A model generated the notes under the pieces. That model worked only from the letters and a program-made list of their open reading frames with translations. It had not been told where the DNA came from and searched no databases. A program made the translations under genes and the position numbers. Below are positions 33,400 through 45,005 of a DNA stretch of 64,000 nucleotides, piece by piece (positions within the stretch are counted from its first letter, which is position 1; every line of letters starts with the position of its first letter). The DNA is from Erodium maritimum (taxonomy: Eukaryota > Streptophyta > Magnoliopsida > Geraniales > Geraniaceae), in NCBI GenBank assembly GCA_963921825.1, contig OY997588.1:158487120-158551119 (forward strand), given 5' to 3'.

Positions 33400-34953
33400 A
33401 AAACCCTATATTTTCCTTAGCCGCAGTCGTCCTCCTTGTACTTTTTCTTTGTCGATGACGATCTCAGGTTTCGGCTTTTGTCGTTGCCGACAGAGGACCC
33501 CTCTCTTTCCCTTCCTTGTGTGTCTTCTCTTCTCCCTTTTTTTGTGTTTCTGTTTCCCCGGTTACTTTCTCTCCGACAGCCTCCTCCTCCAGTTTTCTCG
33601 GTCCAGTACATGCTCCATGATCCCTTGGTGAAGACGGTCGGCTCGATGGCGGCTGTTTCCTGTTGTGGAGATTTTGTTGCTCTATTTATCAGATCTGGCG
33701 TGTCTGAAACAGATCGCATTTCTCGAAGTGCGACCTTGGCTGGCGGTGACTTCCCGGCAATCGTGTGTGGTTGTTTTTACTCTGGTTCTGGCCTTTGTGG
33801 ACGGAGCTTGTTCTGACCGATGACTGATTTCTTCTCCTCGCCTCGCCTGTGTGTGCTGCTTTGCGTTAGCTTCGTTGGTGAGGTCGTCAGAGAGTTCTTG
33901 TGTTCCGGGCGAATGTGGGGTTACTTGGACGAAGATTTTCTTCTTCCAAGGAGCGTCACTAGTGACGTGTTGATGGTTTGTGGCTCGTGTTGCGCTGACA
34001 TTTTCCTAATCCGGCCTTTGTGGCCGGATTCCAGTCTTGTTCTTTGTTATGGGCTTTGGCTACTGTCCTCGGAAGAGCTTCGTGAGTTTTAGTTTCAAAT
34101 TCGATGTGAGACTCTTTTCTCAACCCTCGGTTGTAGGTTGTAGCGGTTCTGTTCTATTTGTTCTGGGAGTTTTCGTCCTTCGTTATCCGACTTCTTTTTC
34201 TGTATGCGGTGTTTTTCCGATGGCTCTTTTTAGATCCAGTGTGGGTTGCGTTTCTTCAGTATTAGATTGTTGGGGACCTGATTGAGCCGATCTTTATCGT
34301 TGGCCGTCGGCGAGTAGTTAAGGCATGTTTTCATATTGGTTGATTTCTACAAATTCATTATAAGGTTTTGTGAGTTCCGATGGGTTATGTCCATCAAATT
34401 TGTCTCTACCGTTTGTAACGTTGGTTGTCGACTTGTTAGCGTTCGTCTCCTATTCGTGTGATAAGTTGATGGTCCTAATGAGACAGTAGGCTTCTCATCC
34501 TTAGCTTGAGATTTGGGTGTATTAAGTATTGTTTGTTCTTGATGGTTGGAAAATCCAAGTGGTAGACATTTTTAGAATGATGAACTTAATGGTTGTAAAA
34601 TACGGTGTCTAGGCCTTTTTTCTTTTACTTCAGTGTGCTTCATATTTGTAAAATTTGGTCACTAGCGCTTTGTTTTTTGGTTTGCACTCAGGTTGTTGAG
34701 CAGTTGATGCTCCTAGTATAGGAATGCTCATTCTTTTCAATGGTGGTTATCGTCCCTTGTTGGGTCAGTCTTGAGGTGTGATTTCATGGCAGTGTTTTAG
34801 TTTGTTTCAGTGTTATGATTATGGTTGTGCTCTTACAAATGGTTGCGTCTATCTTTAAGTTTTGTGGTCCATGGCTAGATCATGGTTTATCATGTACTAT
34901 TTTTCATCCTCTAAAGATATTTTATTTATATATTCTTTTTTATTGATAAAAAG
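33400..34953 (+). mobile_element. Non-LTR retrotransposon fragment, 3' end family B
   Basis: A GC-richer block with broken Ser/Leu/Phe-rich frames ends in TATTGATAAAAAGAG. Its second half aligns with 55830-56670: both contain GTTGGTTGTCGACT, then GATGGTCCTAATGAGAC, TTGGAAAATCC and a final CTAGAxCAT...TTTTA(C/T)TGATAAAAA. The shared 3' end and sense suggest 5'-truncated copies of one LINE. 34954-35335 holds no visible gene. Confidence 0.6.
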
Positions 34954-35335
34954 AGATGCAATGAACTTAATCTCAAAACATAAATAAGTGTATATAATGA
35001 TATGAACTAATATTAGTTGTCATAGTTTTTTGTTTTTTCTTTTGTCAAAGTTAAACTCATAGAATAACAAAATATGATGGTAGTCTTTGTTAAGCAAGTT
35101 CGATACCTTACGAGATTGTTGAAGTATGAATTCACGTTGATTAAATAATTATTTACGACCCGTCTGTCTTCTTTACCACGTAATTTAAGTTCATGTACAA
35201 ATGTCTAGGACTCCACTAACAAAATTTACCGAAATTATAGCAGCAAATATAATATTAATTTTTGTTATTGATATATAAATCGAATCCATTACACATCCAA
35301 TCCATCGATGAATAATGGAGCAGTGTCCATATTTA

Positions 35336-36967
35336 CTAGCGCATGAGTGTGACTATGGTTCCGAGGAACATCATCATGAGTGGTAGAGAGGACGAGGAAG
35401 AAACATAAGACGAGCCCGAAGTCGCCGGATTAAGCACCGGTCGGATCCGAGGACTGGATATTGGAGTTTCGGCTTCCGGCTCAGCGGGCGAAGGTGCAGC
35501 TGTGGTTTCACCGGCCGGCGGCAGAGCCGGGCCAAGAGCAGCAACTGCTTTGGAAGCTGCTAAAAAAATAAAAAAACTTTAGATATGAATAATTATTTGT
35601 GAAAACATTGTTGTTATATATATATTTAAATCAATATACTACCTTGTGGGCTCAAGGGGCCTTGAGATATAGGGGGAAGAGTTGGGCCAAGTTGTGCTGG
35701 ACCTGTCCGTAAATACAAGTTATTTTCAAGCTCATAATTAATTTATTGAAAAGGAACCATTAAATTGGCGTCTTTTGATTCACATTACCTGGTGCTTGAA
35801 GTGGTGAACCAGATGCTGCAAAAATAATGTGCATTTTTTATAAGATGAAAAATGAAATGAATTGTCGACAATGTGTAAATAATAATTATAAAATGTTCAT
35901 ATCAGATTGGAAATAAGGATCCATTAAGTCTTAAGTCTTTTATCAAATATCTGATTATTATATAATTTGAGTATAATGGGAAAAAAACATATTATGTACT
36001 TTTAAGTTAGATTATTATCTTTATTTTGTAGCATGTTTTTGCGTCAAATATTATAATTGGGTATCAACCTACTATTTTTATTCCTCGAGACCATTATTCG
36101 TGTTTTCTTAATTGAAATTGAACATTATCAAAGAGTACATGGTAATGATACATTAAACAACTACCTGTATTTTTTTTTAAAACATAGTCTAGTTTTATTG
36201 TTATCTTGAATACGTTGGTCGGTGTTGAACATTCATTAGTGATCGACTTTATTCGTAATCATCGGTAATAAAATTCATTACCACTTTTATTTTCAGCGAT
36301 GAATTTCATCACCGACCAATACATCAAAAATTGTATTCAAGTTGGTTTGGTGGTTTGTGGTTTCCTTCCCGAAACTCACATCATTTATTAATGCATTATT
36401 TATATTTTGATAAAAAAAACATGATTGTATTCAATTCGATCAAACAGATTAATCAATTATGAATGATTATGCAGTAGTGTTGGGACTTGGGAGTTCACTA
36501 TTTTTTTGTGCTTTGCCCAGTTGATCTGGGCTCATGTAAAACACGTTCATTTAATATGTCAATGACAAGTATATATACTCGTAACATAAGATATCACCAT
36601 ATATATATATTAGCAAATACGTACCTTTGCATTGTAATGGCACACCACCCGTGTTGCAAGCCCTAGGAAGAGTAAGTGCTAGGGTTTGGTTAATCGGCAG
36701 CTGGAGGGGAACATTAGCAGATAGAACCAAGCAAATACAATCCATGTTGGTGCCGGTGAGTGACCGGACGGCGTTGCAGCAGTCGCCGGACGGAGACGTC
36801 CCGTTGGAGGTGCTTCCGGTGATGTAGTTGAAGCATGGAGTGAAGTTAGTGATCATGGAGGTCGTGCATGGTGTCGAAACCTGCCCTCTCGCCGAAACCA
36901 CCAACACGAGTAAAATCGCTAGTAACTTGTGAAACAAAACCTTAACCGAATTCGAACCCATCTCCAT
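35336..36967 (-). CDS. LTPG: GPI-anchored non-specific lipid-transfer protein (LTPG)
   Basis: Secreted lipid-binding protein tethered at the plasma membrane and cell wall. Exons: 36967-36625, 35815-35789 (a 27-bp microexon), 35702-35643, 35559-35336. All junctions are phase 1 and the product is about 217 residues. A signal peptide (VKVLFHKLLAILLVLVVSAR) is followed by the eight-cysteine LTP_2 domain in the order C, C, CC, CxC, C, C (STPC, TPCFNYITG, GDCCNAV, DCICLVL, ACNTG, LQCK). A Pro/Ser/Ala-rich linker and a hydrophobic C-terminus (SLPLMMMFLGTIVTLM) fit GPI attachment. The start at 36967 is chosen because the ATG at 37033 is only 13 bp from the TATA box. Its head-to-head neighbour at 38043 is a paralogue. 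Confidence 0.9.
36344..36419 (+). mobile_element. LINE 3'-terminal fragment in LTPG intron 1
   Basis: Bases match the end of the LINE at 2141-2209: GGTGGTTTGTGGTTT, CTTCCCxAAACTCACA, TTATTAATGCATT, TTTTGATAAAAA. Only about 75 bp are present, antisense to the host gene. An imperfect palindrome (GGTCGGTGTT / CATCACCGACC) lies just before it. Confidence 0.8.
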
Positions 36968-37045
36968 CACGTTGATTTCTCCAAAATTTGAATCTTTTGA
37001 GTTCTTGGTTCGCGATTGGTGGATTGTGAACAACTTAAGTGGTTG

Positions 37046-37052
37046 ATTTATA
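37046..37052 (-). promoter_or_regulatory. TATA box of the minus-strand LTPG gene
   Basis: TATAAAT on the gene strand, 79 bp before the chosen start codon. Confidence 0.65.
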
Positions 37053-37905
37053 TGTGGGTTGATTTTGAAAGTGGGTTTTGGAGCTCAACCACTATAGAGC
37101 TAATTGGTTTGGTCGATACGTGGAAGTAATCTTTGTAAATTTGTAAGTTAGGTGTGTTTGGCATGTTGGTTATAGCTATATATGTTTGGTGATGTTTTTT
37201 TTATATATACAATATGCCATTGGCTCCACCAAGCTAGTAAATAAGCTTAGAATTGTATTGGCATTACCGGATTTGATGACCAAATTTGGAATTTGATGTT
37301 CAATACATGAACTAAATTATTAGATGTACCAAAAATTATTGAATTTAAAAAAATTCACACATCAAAATTTAAGACCTCTCGACTTTAAATTGATTGGTAT
37401 GACTTTTAATTATGTAAAAAAAAAGGAACAACATATACTAGGTTTGTATGTGTCAAAAATAAAATAAGATTTTTTTTGGCAAATACACATTGTAAACGTT
37501 TGAAAATGAAAATTGGGTAAGTCCAACTTTGATCGAGTTTACGTGTAAATTTTATTTTAAATAGTATATACCGGCCGTGTTGCATAATTAAAAGTTCTAT
37601 CTAATTGAATTTGACCATCTCTATACATATTCATATATTTTTTTTACATAATACACATTTTATCAGTTGTACTCAAATTTTATCTACATTTAGACTTTAA
37701 TAATGATACTCCAAGAACCATTTGTACTTATAATCATTTATTTTAGTTTTATTGCCACTTCAATCCAAAATCCAATGATATCGCTCCACTTCATCAGCAA
37801 AAAAATAACATATTTAATTATAACTTATCAAACAATCCTTATTTTAAGACAAGTTGCTCACCAAAACAACACTAATTCGTTTGTCTTTTTCCCACTTAAG
37901 GTCAC
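37053..37905. other. Shared upstream region of two divergent LTPG genes
   Basis: An AT-rich 0.85-kb spacer between two TATA boxes facing away from each other. No gene. It may carry regulation for both paralogues. Confidence 0.6.
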
Positions 37906-37912
37906 TATATAA
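37906..37912 (+). promoter_or_regulatory. TATA box of the plus-strand LTPG gene
   Basis: TATATAA about 130 bp before the ATG at 38043, followed by a CT- and A-rich leader. Confidence 0.75.
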
Positions 37913-38042
37913 CCCTATTCCCACCTTTTCTCAACCCACTCCTAAATCTCAGTACCCAAAATCAGAAACAAACAAACAAAAGAGACCACCTTTTTGTTAA
38001 GTACGTAGCCTCCTCAATCCTCGGACAACCTAGTACTCCATA

Positions 38043-39261
38043 ATGGGGTCGAGAGAGATGGCTCAATTGGGTCTGGTCCTGGTCCTGGTGGCTAAGCTGT
38101 GCGGTGCAGCCATGGCTCAGTCGGGGTGCGCCAGTGCGCTCACGGGCCTGGTTCCGTGTCTCGGCTACGTGACAGGAAACTCGTCAACCCCATCTTCTTC
38201 TTGCTGCTCGCAGCTCGCTAATGTAGTTCAGTCGAGCCCACAGTGTCTCTGCTCGGTGCTCAATGGTGGTGCTTCTAATATTGGGATCACTATCAACCAG
38301 ACTCAGGCCCTGTCGCTTCCCGGGGCCTGCAACGTCAAGACTCCACCTGCCGCTCAGTGCAATGGTAAGTTCCATATATTCAAAAACTTTTTATTTAATA
38401 TGATGTTTAAATTTATATATGTGTGACCTTGATAAAAATGGATTTATAAAATATGTTTATATACGTAGGCGATGATATTATGAACTTTAAGTTAGATGAG
38501 AGTTCAATTTATGTGGTTAGTTTGTTTTGATTGAGTACGACTCGTATATATCGCTTAACAATCAGGTCCGAACAGAAATGATGCAACTAATACACACATA
38601 CATATATCAAATTTATTTTCTCCATCAGAATTCAATATTGGCAACCATGATTGATATCATACCCTGACCAATGGAATAACCCTAATATGTGTCTACATGA
38701 ATTTATTTTAGCTTGGGTAAAATATAAATTTGATTTTTATAGGGTTAATTATTTATTATACTATTTTTTAATTAGTAACATATATTTCATACTTTAAAGT
38801 TCTATAACGTTTAATACGAGTTCTTATGTTCATACATTTTTAATGCCATACAATTTATTTATTGAAACAAAACAATTACATGTCTTATGAATTATCACAA
38901 AATATAAACTGGACCAAAATTTTATCCAATCTATTATAATATATAAAGGGTACTACAAGTAATCATTAAGCTTTTTTTTGTTTACATATTAAGTTAAGAT
39001 ATTTATTTCAAATTTTGAGAATAAACCTACATGTATTTGGTGCTCGAGATGTAATTTGATTATTCAATTCAGCATGTATGGTTTATAATGAACACTAAAT
39101 ATGTGTGTTCTTGACGTTACTTTGAATTAATTAGCAGCGGCAAATGGACCAATTACATCTCCGGTGGGATCTCCAGCGATTCCTCCGGCAGATGCTTCAA
39201 ATGAAACACCTGATGATGATGGTTCAATGTCACCATCGGTATCACAAGTTCCTTCAGCTTC

Positions 39262-39292
<31 letters not shown>

Positions 39293-39512
39293 GGCGTTAA
39301 TTAATACTTAACAAATTGATAATCTCTTAAAATAACAGTGTAAGCTGCGGTTTTTATAACGTGCAGGAGGTGCAGGGTCTAAAGTTGTTCCATCAACCCA
39401 TGATGGGAGCACGTCTGATGGCATCAGCATCATGGCTAGTGAGCCCCTCCATCTCGCGGTCCTCGCTGCGTTCGTCATCACCGTATCTGCTTCCACTCTC
39501 ACCATATGTTAA
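38043..39512 (+). CDS. LTPG: GPI-anchored non-specific lipid-transfer protein (LTPG)
   Basis: Paralogue of the divergent neighbour. Exons: 38043-38364, 39138-39263, 39367-39512, all phase 1, giving 197 residues. Signal peptide MGSREMAQLGLVLVLVAKLC, cleaved near AMAQ. The eight cysteines follow the LTP_2 order: SGCAS, VPCLGYVTG, SSCCSQL, QCLCSVL, ACNVK, AQCN. INQTQALSLPGACN closely matches the LTPG group in which INxTxALxLP precedes Cys7. A Pro/Ser linker and hydrophobic tail (HLAVLAAFVITVSASTLTI) fit GPI anchoring. The exon 2 acceptor is a TAGCAG tandem, so inclusion of one extra Ala by alternative splicing is possible. Intron 1 holds a decayed family A MITE. Confidence 0.93.
38742..38970 (-). 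mobile_element. Decayed MULE-like MITE, family A copy 4 (LTPG intron 1)
   Basis: Starts GGGTTAATTA and ends GGGTACTACAAGTAATCATT. Internal AAGTTCTATAACGTTTAATA, GAACAAxACAATTACATG and CTTATGAATT motifs match copy 3 of the BUD32 introns in the same orientation. Target duplication is no longer clear. Confidence 0.6.
39265..39292. repeat. (TA)n microsatellite at an LTPG donor site
   Basis: Fourteen TA units form the start of intron 2, directly after the exon's last G, so the 5' splice site is itself GTATAT. Confidence 0.95.
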
Positions 39513-40140
39513 ACATGTCACCAAAAGAGATTTGTGGGTCGTTATAGTATTGGAAAATTTACACCTCATTGTATTGTATTATGGATTTTAATTAGTTTAT
39601 TATATTCTACTTTAAAACTTATCAGTTTATCAGGGTGAATTTTATTCTTGTTATACGAAATTGAAAAATATATTAAAATAAAAAAAACCTTGAAAAGAGA
39701 AATGAAATAAAATTATAAAATTCCAAAAATAAAATACTTTTAAAAAGGAAAAATATAGATAATTAAAATTTTCACTTTCAATTCAAAAAAATAAATATAC
39801 ATTTTTAAAATGAAAAAAATTGGTATGTGATTTAGATATCCATAAATAACTGGGTGGAAAACATTTTTACTTTTAAATTATGTAAATATATTTTTAATAC
39901 TCTTTTTATATGATATATATTTTTGGTTAAATTATACTATACACAATTACAATTTAATCTTCTCAGAATATGTGAATTTAAATTGAAACCTTATTACACG
40001 ATGATATGTAAGACCTTAATCTAATAGGATTAGGCTTTTCGGATTAAATGATGTAAACGCTCTCAATGACAAGGAAGAAAAAGTGAATCCTTTTCCCACT
40101 CGTAACTCAATTTCTCAGCAATTCGTTATGTTATTAAAGC
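39513..40140. other. LTPG 3' flank and AT-rich intergenic DNA
   Basis: Very A/T-rich, no gene or clear repeat. Confidence 0.5.
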
Positions 40141-41761
40141 CTCTCCTCTTTCTCCACCCATCCTCATCCCGCTCGCAGCCAAATCCAAGCGCCACCTCTC
40201 TACGAATCTGACCAATACAGGTTCGAATCTGCTGTTTCTCGCCGGTATTGTCTTTCAGGTAAAACCCTCACTTTCTCTCCATTTCGTCTTCTCTTTGTGG
40301 CATCCAATTATAACCGCTTTGTAGTGTATTGTTCTTCATTTGGAGGGAAGAATTTGAGATTAATTTGCTGGAAATTTGATTTGATTCTGTAATTGATGGG
40401 TACCCATTTCTGTTGAGGTTGAATCCGAAGTGGGTTTGGTGATAAACGTGAAGATTTGTAGTGAAAACTCTTCTGATTTGTGTTAGGGATTGAATTGCAA
40501 TTGGGTGTTTGTGTTTTGAATTTTTGAAGTCTTGTTTCTGTCTGGAAGTTAAATTTGAACAGTATGTTAGGCTGTGAACTCTTGATTGTAGAATTATATT
40601 GGTTGTGTGGTAGAATTGGTGTGTTGCTCGAAGATTTTCTTCATTGTGTGTTGCATATGTACAAATCCACGATGATTTTACTATTTATGGTGTATCATGC
40701 ATAGAATTGGTGATCTATGGGACATACTAGGTTAATTAAAGAAATATCAAGTGTGTGCTAATTAGGCGTTGGATCATCTGTTGAGGGCTGTAGATATTAG
40801 TTGATGTTCAAAATCAATGATATTGGGATCTCTTGCTCTGTTGCCTCTCCTTTATACTTTAACAAATGTGCAAAGAATCAGAAATTATTTTGCTATAAGT
40901 ATTTAGTGCCACTGCTTCTGTGATGAATCATGTTTGCTCTTTCTCCCGTAATTGTTTTGTTAGTTTGTTTCTTGTAGTGTTCTGAAGGTGTTCTCTTTTT
41001 CATATTCATTTTTGAAGTTTATGTAGTGGAAACTGAGAGATCGCCTGGTTGTTATATTCATTTTTAGTGTTGTGTTTGGCTTTATGTGGATAATATCAAT
41101 TAGGGATAGGGGAAATTTACTCTATTTGAGTTTTATTTGGAACAAGCAGGAGTCGAGGTAAGGGTAAGTTTATGGTCAATTAATACCCATTTCATATTTG
41201 ATATATGTGTTTGCAATTAGTTTATCTACCAAATACAATTCGGAACATAAAGATTAAGTCCTTGTTATATATTGAATCGCTTAGCCAGTGTTTAACAATA
41301 TGCTGTTTCACCGTTATTATTTTTGGTAACCTGTTTCACTGTTATTATTTTTTGTAACTGTTGTGGTAATTCATCATTTGATCAGATTTCTTTATTCTTC
41401 TTTAAAATGCCATTTGAAGTAAAAAGATTCACCGTACATGCTAGGTGATTGCAAAAAAAGTATCATGTGTCATTTGTTTGTTGCAGATCCTTGGCCGCTT
41501 CATATTTTTGGGAAAAAATGTATGTTGCACTTGTATTTTTGTTGCATTTTGTATCTATTTGTTTTAAAGTGAATAGTTCGAGGCAATTATTTGCAATTAT
41601 CGATCTCTACATATTAATTTTATTCACCTCATAGTCACAAATTATATGTAATCTTATTTTAAGTTTATAAACCAAATTATTGACTTAATTGATTAATATG
41701 TCCTTTAATTTCCTTGCTTCTAATTTTTCAGGTTGGAGTAATTTTTGAAACGGGGATTACC
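40141..41761 (+). other. Leader of SKIP30 with a long 5' UTR intron
   Basis: A CT-rich leader at 40141-40258 ends CTTTCAG before GTAAAACCC at 40259. The acceptor TAATTTTTCAG ends at 41731, 30 bp before the ATG. The 1.47-kb intron contains no coding potential. A leader intron of this kind is common in plant F-box genes. Confidence 0.6.
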
Positions 41762-42799
41762 ATGTCGGAATTAATCGAAGGTCTCCCAGATGCAGTAGCC
41801 CTCAGGTGCCTTGCGCGTGTACCGTTCTACCTCCATCCTAGGTTAGAAGTCGTTTCCCGTTCTTGGCAAGCCGCTATACGCAGTCGCGAACTATTACAAG
41901 CCCGAGAAGAGCTCGGTTCATCGGAAGACCTATTATGCGTTAGCGCTTTCGAGCCCGAGAATCTATGGCAACTCTACGATCCGGCCCGAGACCTCTGGAT
42001 CACCTTCCCTGTCCTTCCCTCAAAGATCAAGCACTTGGCCCACTTCGGAGTGGTCTCGACCTCCGGAAAGCTCTTCGTGATCGGAGGCGGTAGCGATGCA
42101 GTCGACCCGATGACCGGGGACCAGGATGGGAGCTTTGCGACAAACGAGGTCTGGTCGTACGATCCCGTGGCGAGGGGATGGGCCCAGCGGGCCCCGATGC
42201 TCGTGTCCCGGGCGAGGTTCGCTTGTTGTGTCGTGGGGAGGAAGATAGTCGTTGCGGGCGGGTTCACGAGCTGTCGGAAGGCGATATCCCGAGCGGAAAT
42301 GTACGATCCCGAGAAGGACGTGTGGATCCCGATACCGGATCTGCATTGCACGCATAACTCGGCGTGCTCGGGTTTGGTTATCAACGGGAAGGTCCATGTG
42401 CTGCACAAGGGGGTTTCGACCGTGCAGGTTCTGAATTCATCAGGGTCAGGATGGACGGTGGAGAGCTGCGGCTGGCAGCAGGGTCCGACGGCGGTGGTCC
42501 GGGACGAGATGTACGTGATGAGCAACGGAGTTATTGTGAAGCAAGAAGTTGAAGAGAGTAAAGTCGTGGTGTCGGCTTCTGAGTTCAGGAAGAGGATCGA
42601 TTTTGGGATGATCGGGCTCGGAGAGGAGATATATGTGATCGGAGGGGTGATTGGACCCGACAGGTGGAATTGGAACATTAAGCCTATGTCTGAGGTTGAT
42701 GTCCTGACGGTGGGAGGGGAGAGGGCGGCATGGCGCCAGGTAGCTCCGATGAGCCGCTGCCGTGGGACCATTCTCGGGTGTTCGTTGCTTAGAATATAG
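41762..42799 (+). CDS. SKIP30: F-box/kelch-repeat protein SKIP30
   Basis: Substrate receptor of SCF E3 ubiquitin ligases: the F-box binds SKP1-like (ASK) adaptors and the kelch propeller should bind the target, which is not known from the sequence. One coding exon of 345 residues. The F-box spans about residues 5-50 (LIEGLPDAVALRCLARVPFY, LEVVSRSWQAAIRS). Kelch blades follow: LFVIGGGSDAV, VWSYDPVARGW, KIVVAGGFTSC, AEMYDPEKDVW, GKVHVLHKG, IYVIGGVIGPDRWNW. The C-terminus CRGTILGCSLLRI matches the SKIP30 family. The start is MSELIEGLP at 41762 rather than the in-frame ATG 48 bp upstream, which lies before the leader intron's acceptor. The third-codon GC is high compared with neighbours. Confidence 0.95.
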   Translation: MSELIEGLPDAVALRCLARVPFYLHPRLEVVSRSWQAAIRSRELLQAREELGSSEDLLCVSAFEPENLWQLYDPARDLWITFPVLPSKIKHLAHFGVVSTSGKLFVIGGGSDAVDPMTGDQDGSFATNEVWSYDPVARGWAQRAPMLVSRARFACCVVGRKIVVAGGFTSCRKAISRAEMYDPEKDVWIPIPDLHCTHNSACSGLVINGKVHVLHKGVSTVQVLNSSGSGWTVESCGWQQGPTAVVRDEMYVMSNGVIVKQEVEESKVVVSASEFRKRIDFGMIGLGEEIYVIGGVIGPDRWNWNIKPMSEVDVLTVGGERAAWRQVAPMSRCRGTILGCSLLRI

Positions 42800-43029
42800 C
42801 GTCCGGTTATATGCGAAACTGTCGTCTGGTCGGATGTTGAGGGTTACTCAGGCCGAGTTTCCTGCGGGTTGTGCCGGAGCTTTTACCTTCTCCGGCTATG
42901 AGATATTTAGTACAATGTAACAAGAACAGCCTTTGTATTCAGAAGTGAACTAGAACAGTGTGTTTGTCTCATGCTGTCTTTTATGATTTTGTGGTCTTTT
43001 ATATTGAAAGGTAAACAGGATTATATCGA

Positions 43030-44760
43030 AATTATTTGAGACATTGTGTTGGTTATGATTTTAGCATTTGCAACAAAAACACCACGTATCCTAATCAGTA
43101 TGAGAGTCAAAATAGGTCTGTTTATCAAAATAATACTTTGTTTGACTACCAAAAATCCCCTTCGGCTACCCTCCTCCTGGCAACTCATGCTGGCTGCATC
43201 TTCGAGGTGCCACGAGAAATGTCATTGAAGTCCTCGATGGGATTTATAAAACAAATCAGGCAAGAAGAAGGTCATTCCGACCCTCTCTGATGTCCCGCTC
43301 TCTATTGTTGTCATGGCTATGACCGTCTTTGAATCGGTACCACCTTTTCCCCTCCATCTTTATTGGCTGTAAGTGCGACCGCGTCGACATCCTTTCCTCT
43401 GAGGGGAATTTTCGCTCTTCAAGAGGGTTTTTACACCCTTCCCATGGACGCAGAAGAAAATCAGATGATCCTGGACCCACAGGACCCTTTGACTAAGAAG
43501 CACGAGGTTTATTGGCGGTACATCCATAGAAGGTCTCATGATGATGGTCGATCTTTCCCGAATGAGCTCACCACCACCACATGTTTCTAGGTGGGCGAAG
43601 CCCTTAAGAGGCTTTATGAATGTCTGGACAAATGGCTTAGGCATGGCCTAGTGTGGCACAGTCTTGGTGTGATTCTTGAAGTTTGTTCCGTCGGACAACC
43701 TATTTGTACCTCTCGGCCCACGTTGTACCGATTAAGGCTCGTTTGCAATACGAGAGCCTCCTTTGCTTTTGCTTCATTTGCGGCTTATTAGATGCACTAT
43801 AATGTTGCTTGCCTAGGGGATAAAGGTTGTGTGGATCACCCGATTGTAGATTCGACCGCTCCCTGGTGGATGTGGAGGTCCCAAATTTGTACTATGGAAT
43901 CTGTTAGGACTGGGCAGACCCTAGCAAACCCAAAGTCCCCCTAGTCTGATGGGTTTGGAGTCCCGTTGGTTTTTGGACTACTACACCCATTCTCACCCAA
44001 CTTGACACGGGATATCTTGCCTAATGAATCAGCATGTCCTTAGAGCTGGAAGCTCGCGCGCCATTTTACATGGTTTGTCACTTCTAGAAACGAAGGGGGC
44101 CTAGATACGAGAGAACGGGGTAACACAGGATATCTTGCCTAATCAAGGGATTTCCTGTTTGCCTCTAGGAACTTGCAAGCATCTTCAAAGGGGGTTAAAA
44201 ATCGGGGATGGGGATGGGAAAGCGAGGTAAGATCAAGACACACTCCACCGACATGGAATCTAAGATGCACTCCCTGACCTAGAAGAATAAGGGACTGGAC
44301 AACCCTCTCCTCCCGAGAGATATAGACCCCAGAAAGGAGATAAGTGAGGTCCGCCAAGTAGCCTTGTCAGAGGCCAATGCACGTCTGGACGACACGCGGG
44401 GTGCTGTAGAAAAGGCACACCCCGCACACTCGAGATCTGGCACAACTTGATCCTAACTCTCCCCTTTTTCCTAAGGACCTTCTTGAATGTCCGACACCAT
44501 CCTCACCTCCCACCAAGGGTCTCCATCGAGGAATCAGTGTGTTCGTTAGACAAAATAGGTCTATCTGAATCGAGCAAAAAATAAATGCAGACAATAACAG
44601 TATCGCGCCTCACTTGGGAAAGGTACTCAATTCTCTCAAAAGTCACTTGGATTAGTCAGACAGTTTAGTTACATGGTTAGTATTCCGGGTCCCTCCGGAG
44701 TTATGCATCGCCCTTCCCGTTTATCATCAATCATGTAATCGTTCATCTTTCAGTAATAAT
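43030..44760. other. Repeat-derived DNA of uncertain class
   Basis: Mixed-composition block with short broken frames on both strands (for example 43363-43590 and 43591-43791 +). The phrase GGATATCTTGCCTAAT occurs twice, about 110 bp apart. 44690-44760 resembles an LTR end (TTCATCTTTCAGTAATAA). No matching second LTR, no retroviral-type domains seen. Confidence 0.35.
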
Positions 44761-45005
44761 TTTTTTTTACGATTACGCTAAAGAAAAAGATAACTACAAA
44801 AACTTACGACGAATTAAAATTAGTCATGTGACTTCATTAGTCTTTGGAAACTAAAGTTTTGCTCATTACATTATATTTGTTTTTGTAATTTGTAACTCTT
44901 ATATATAGGTTTTGCATTTTTAAACCATTAATATATACTTTTGTATGGTTGTTTTGGATTTTTTTGCAAAGAAAATTAACCCCACTAATAGATTTGTTGA
45001 CTTCT

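Noticed and set aside
36210-36330. Inverted repeat GGTCGGTGTT/CATCACCGACC as a MITE
   Set aside because: Too short and imperfect, no target duplication seen.
37031-37033. Upstream in-frame ATG as start of the minus-strand LTPG
   Set aside because: It lies only 13 bp from the TATA box, so it is probably not in the mRNA, and it would spoil the signal peptide.
41974-42771. 265-codon frame antisense to SKIP30
   Set aside because: Shadow produced by the GC-rich coding exon of SKIP30.
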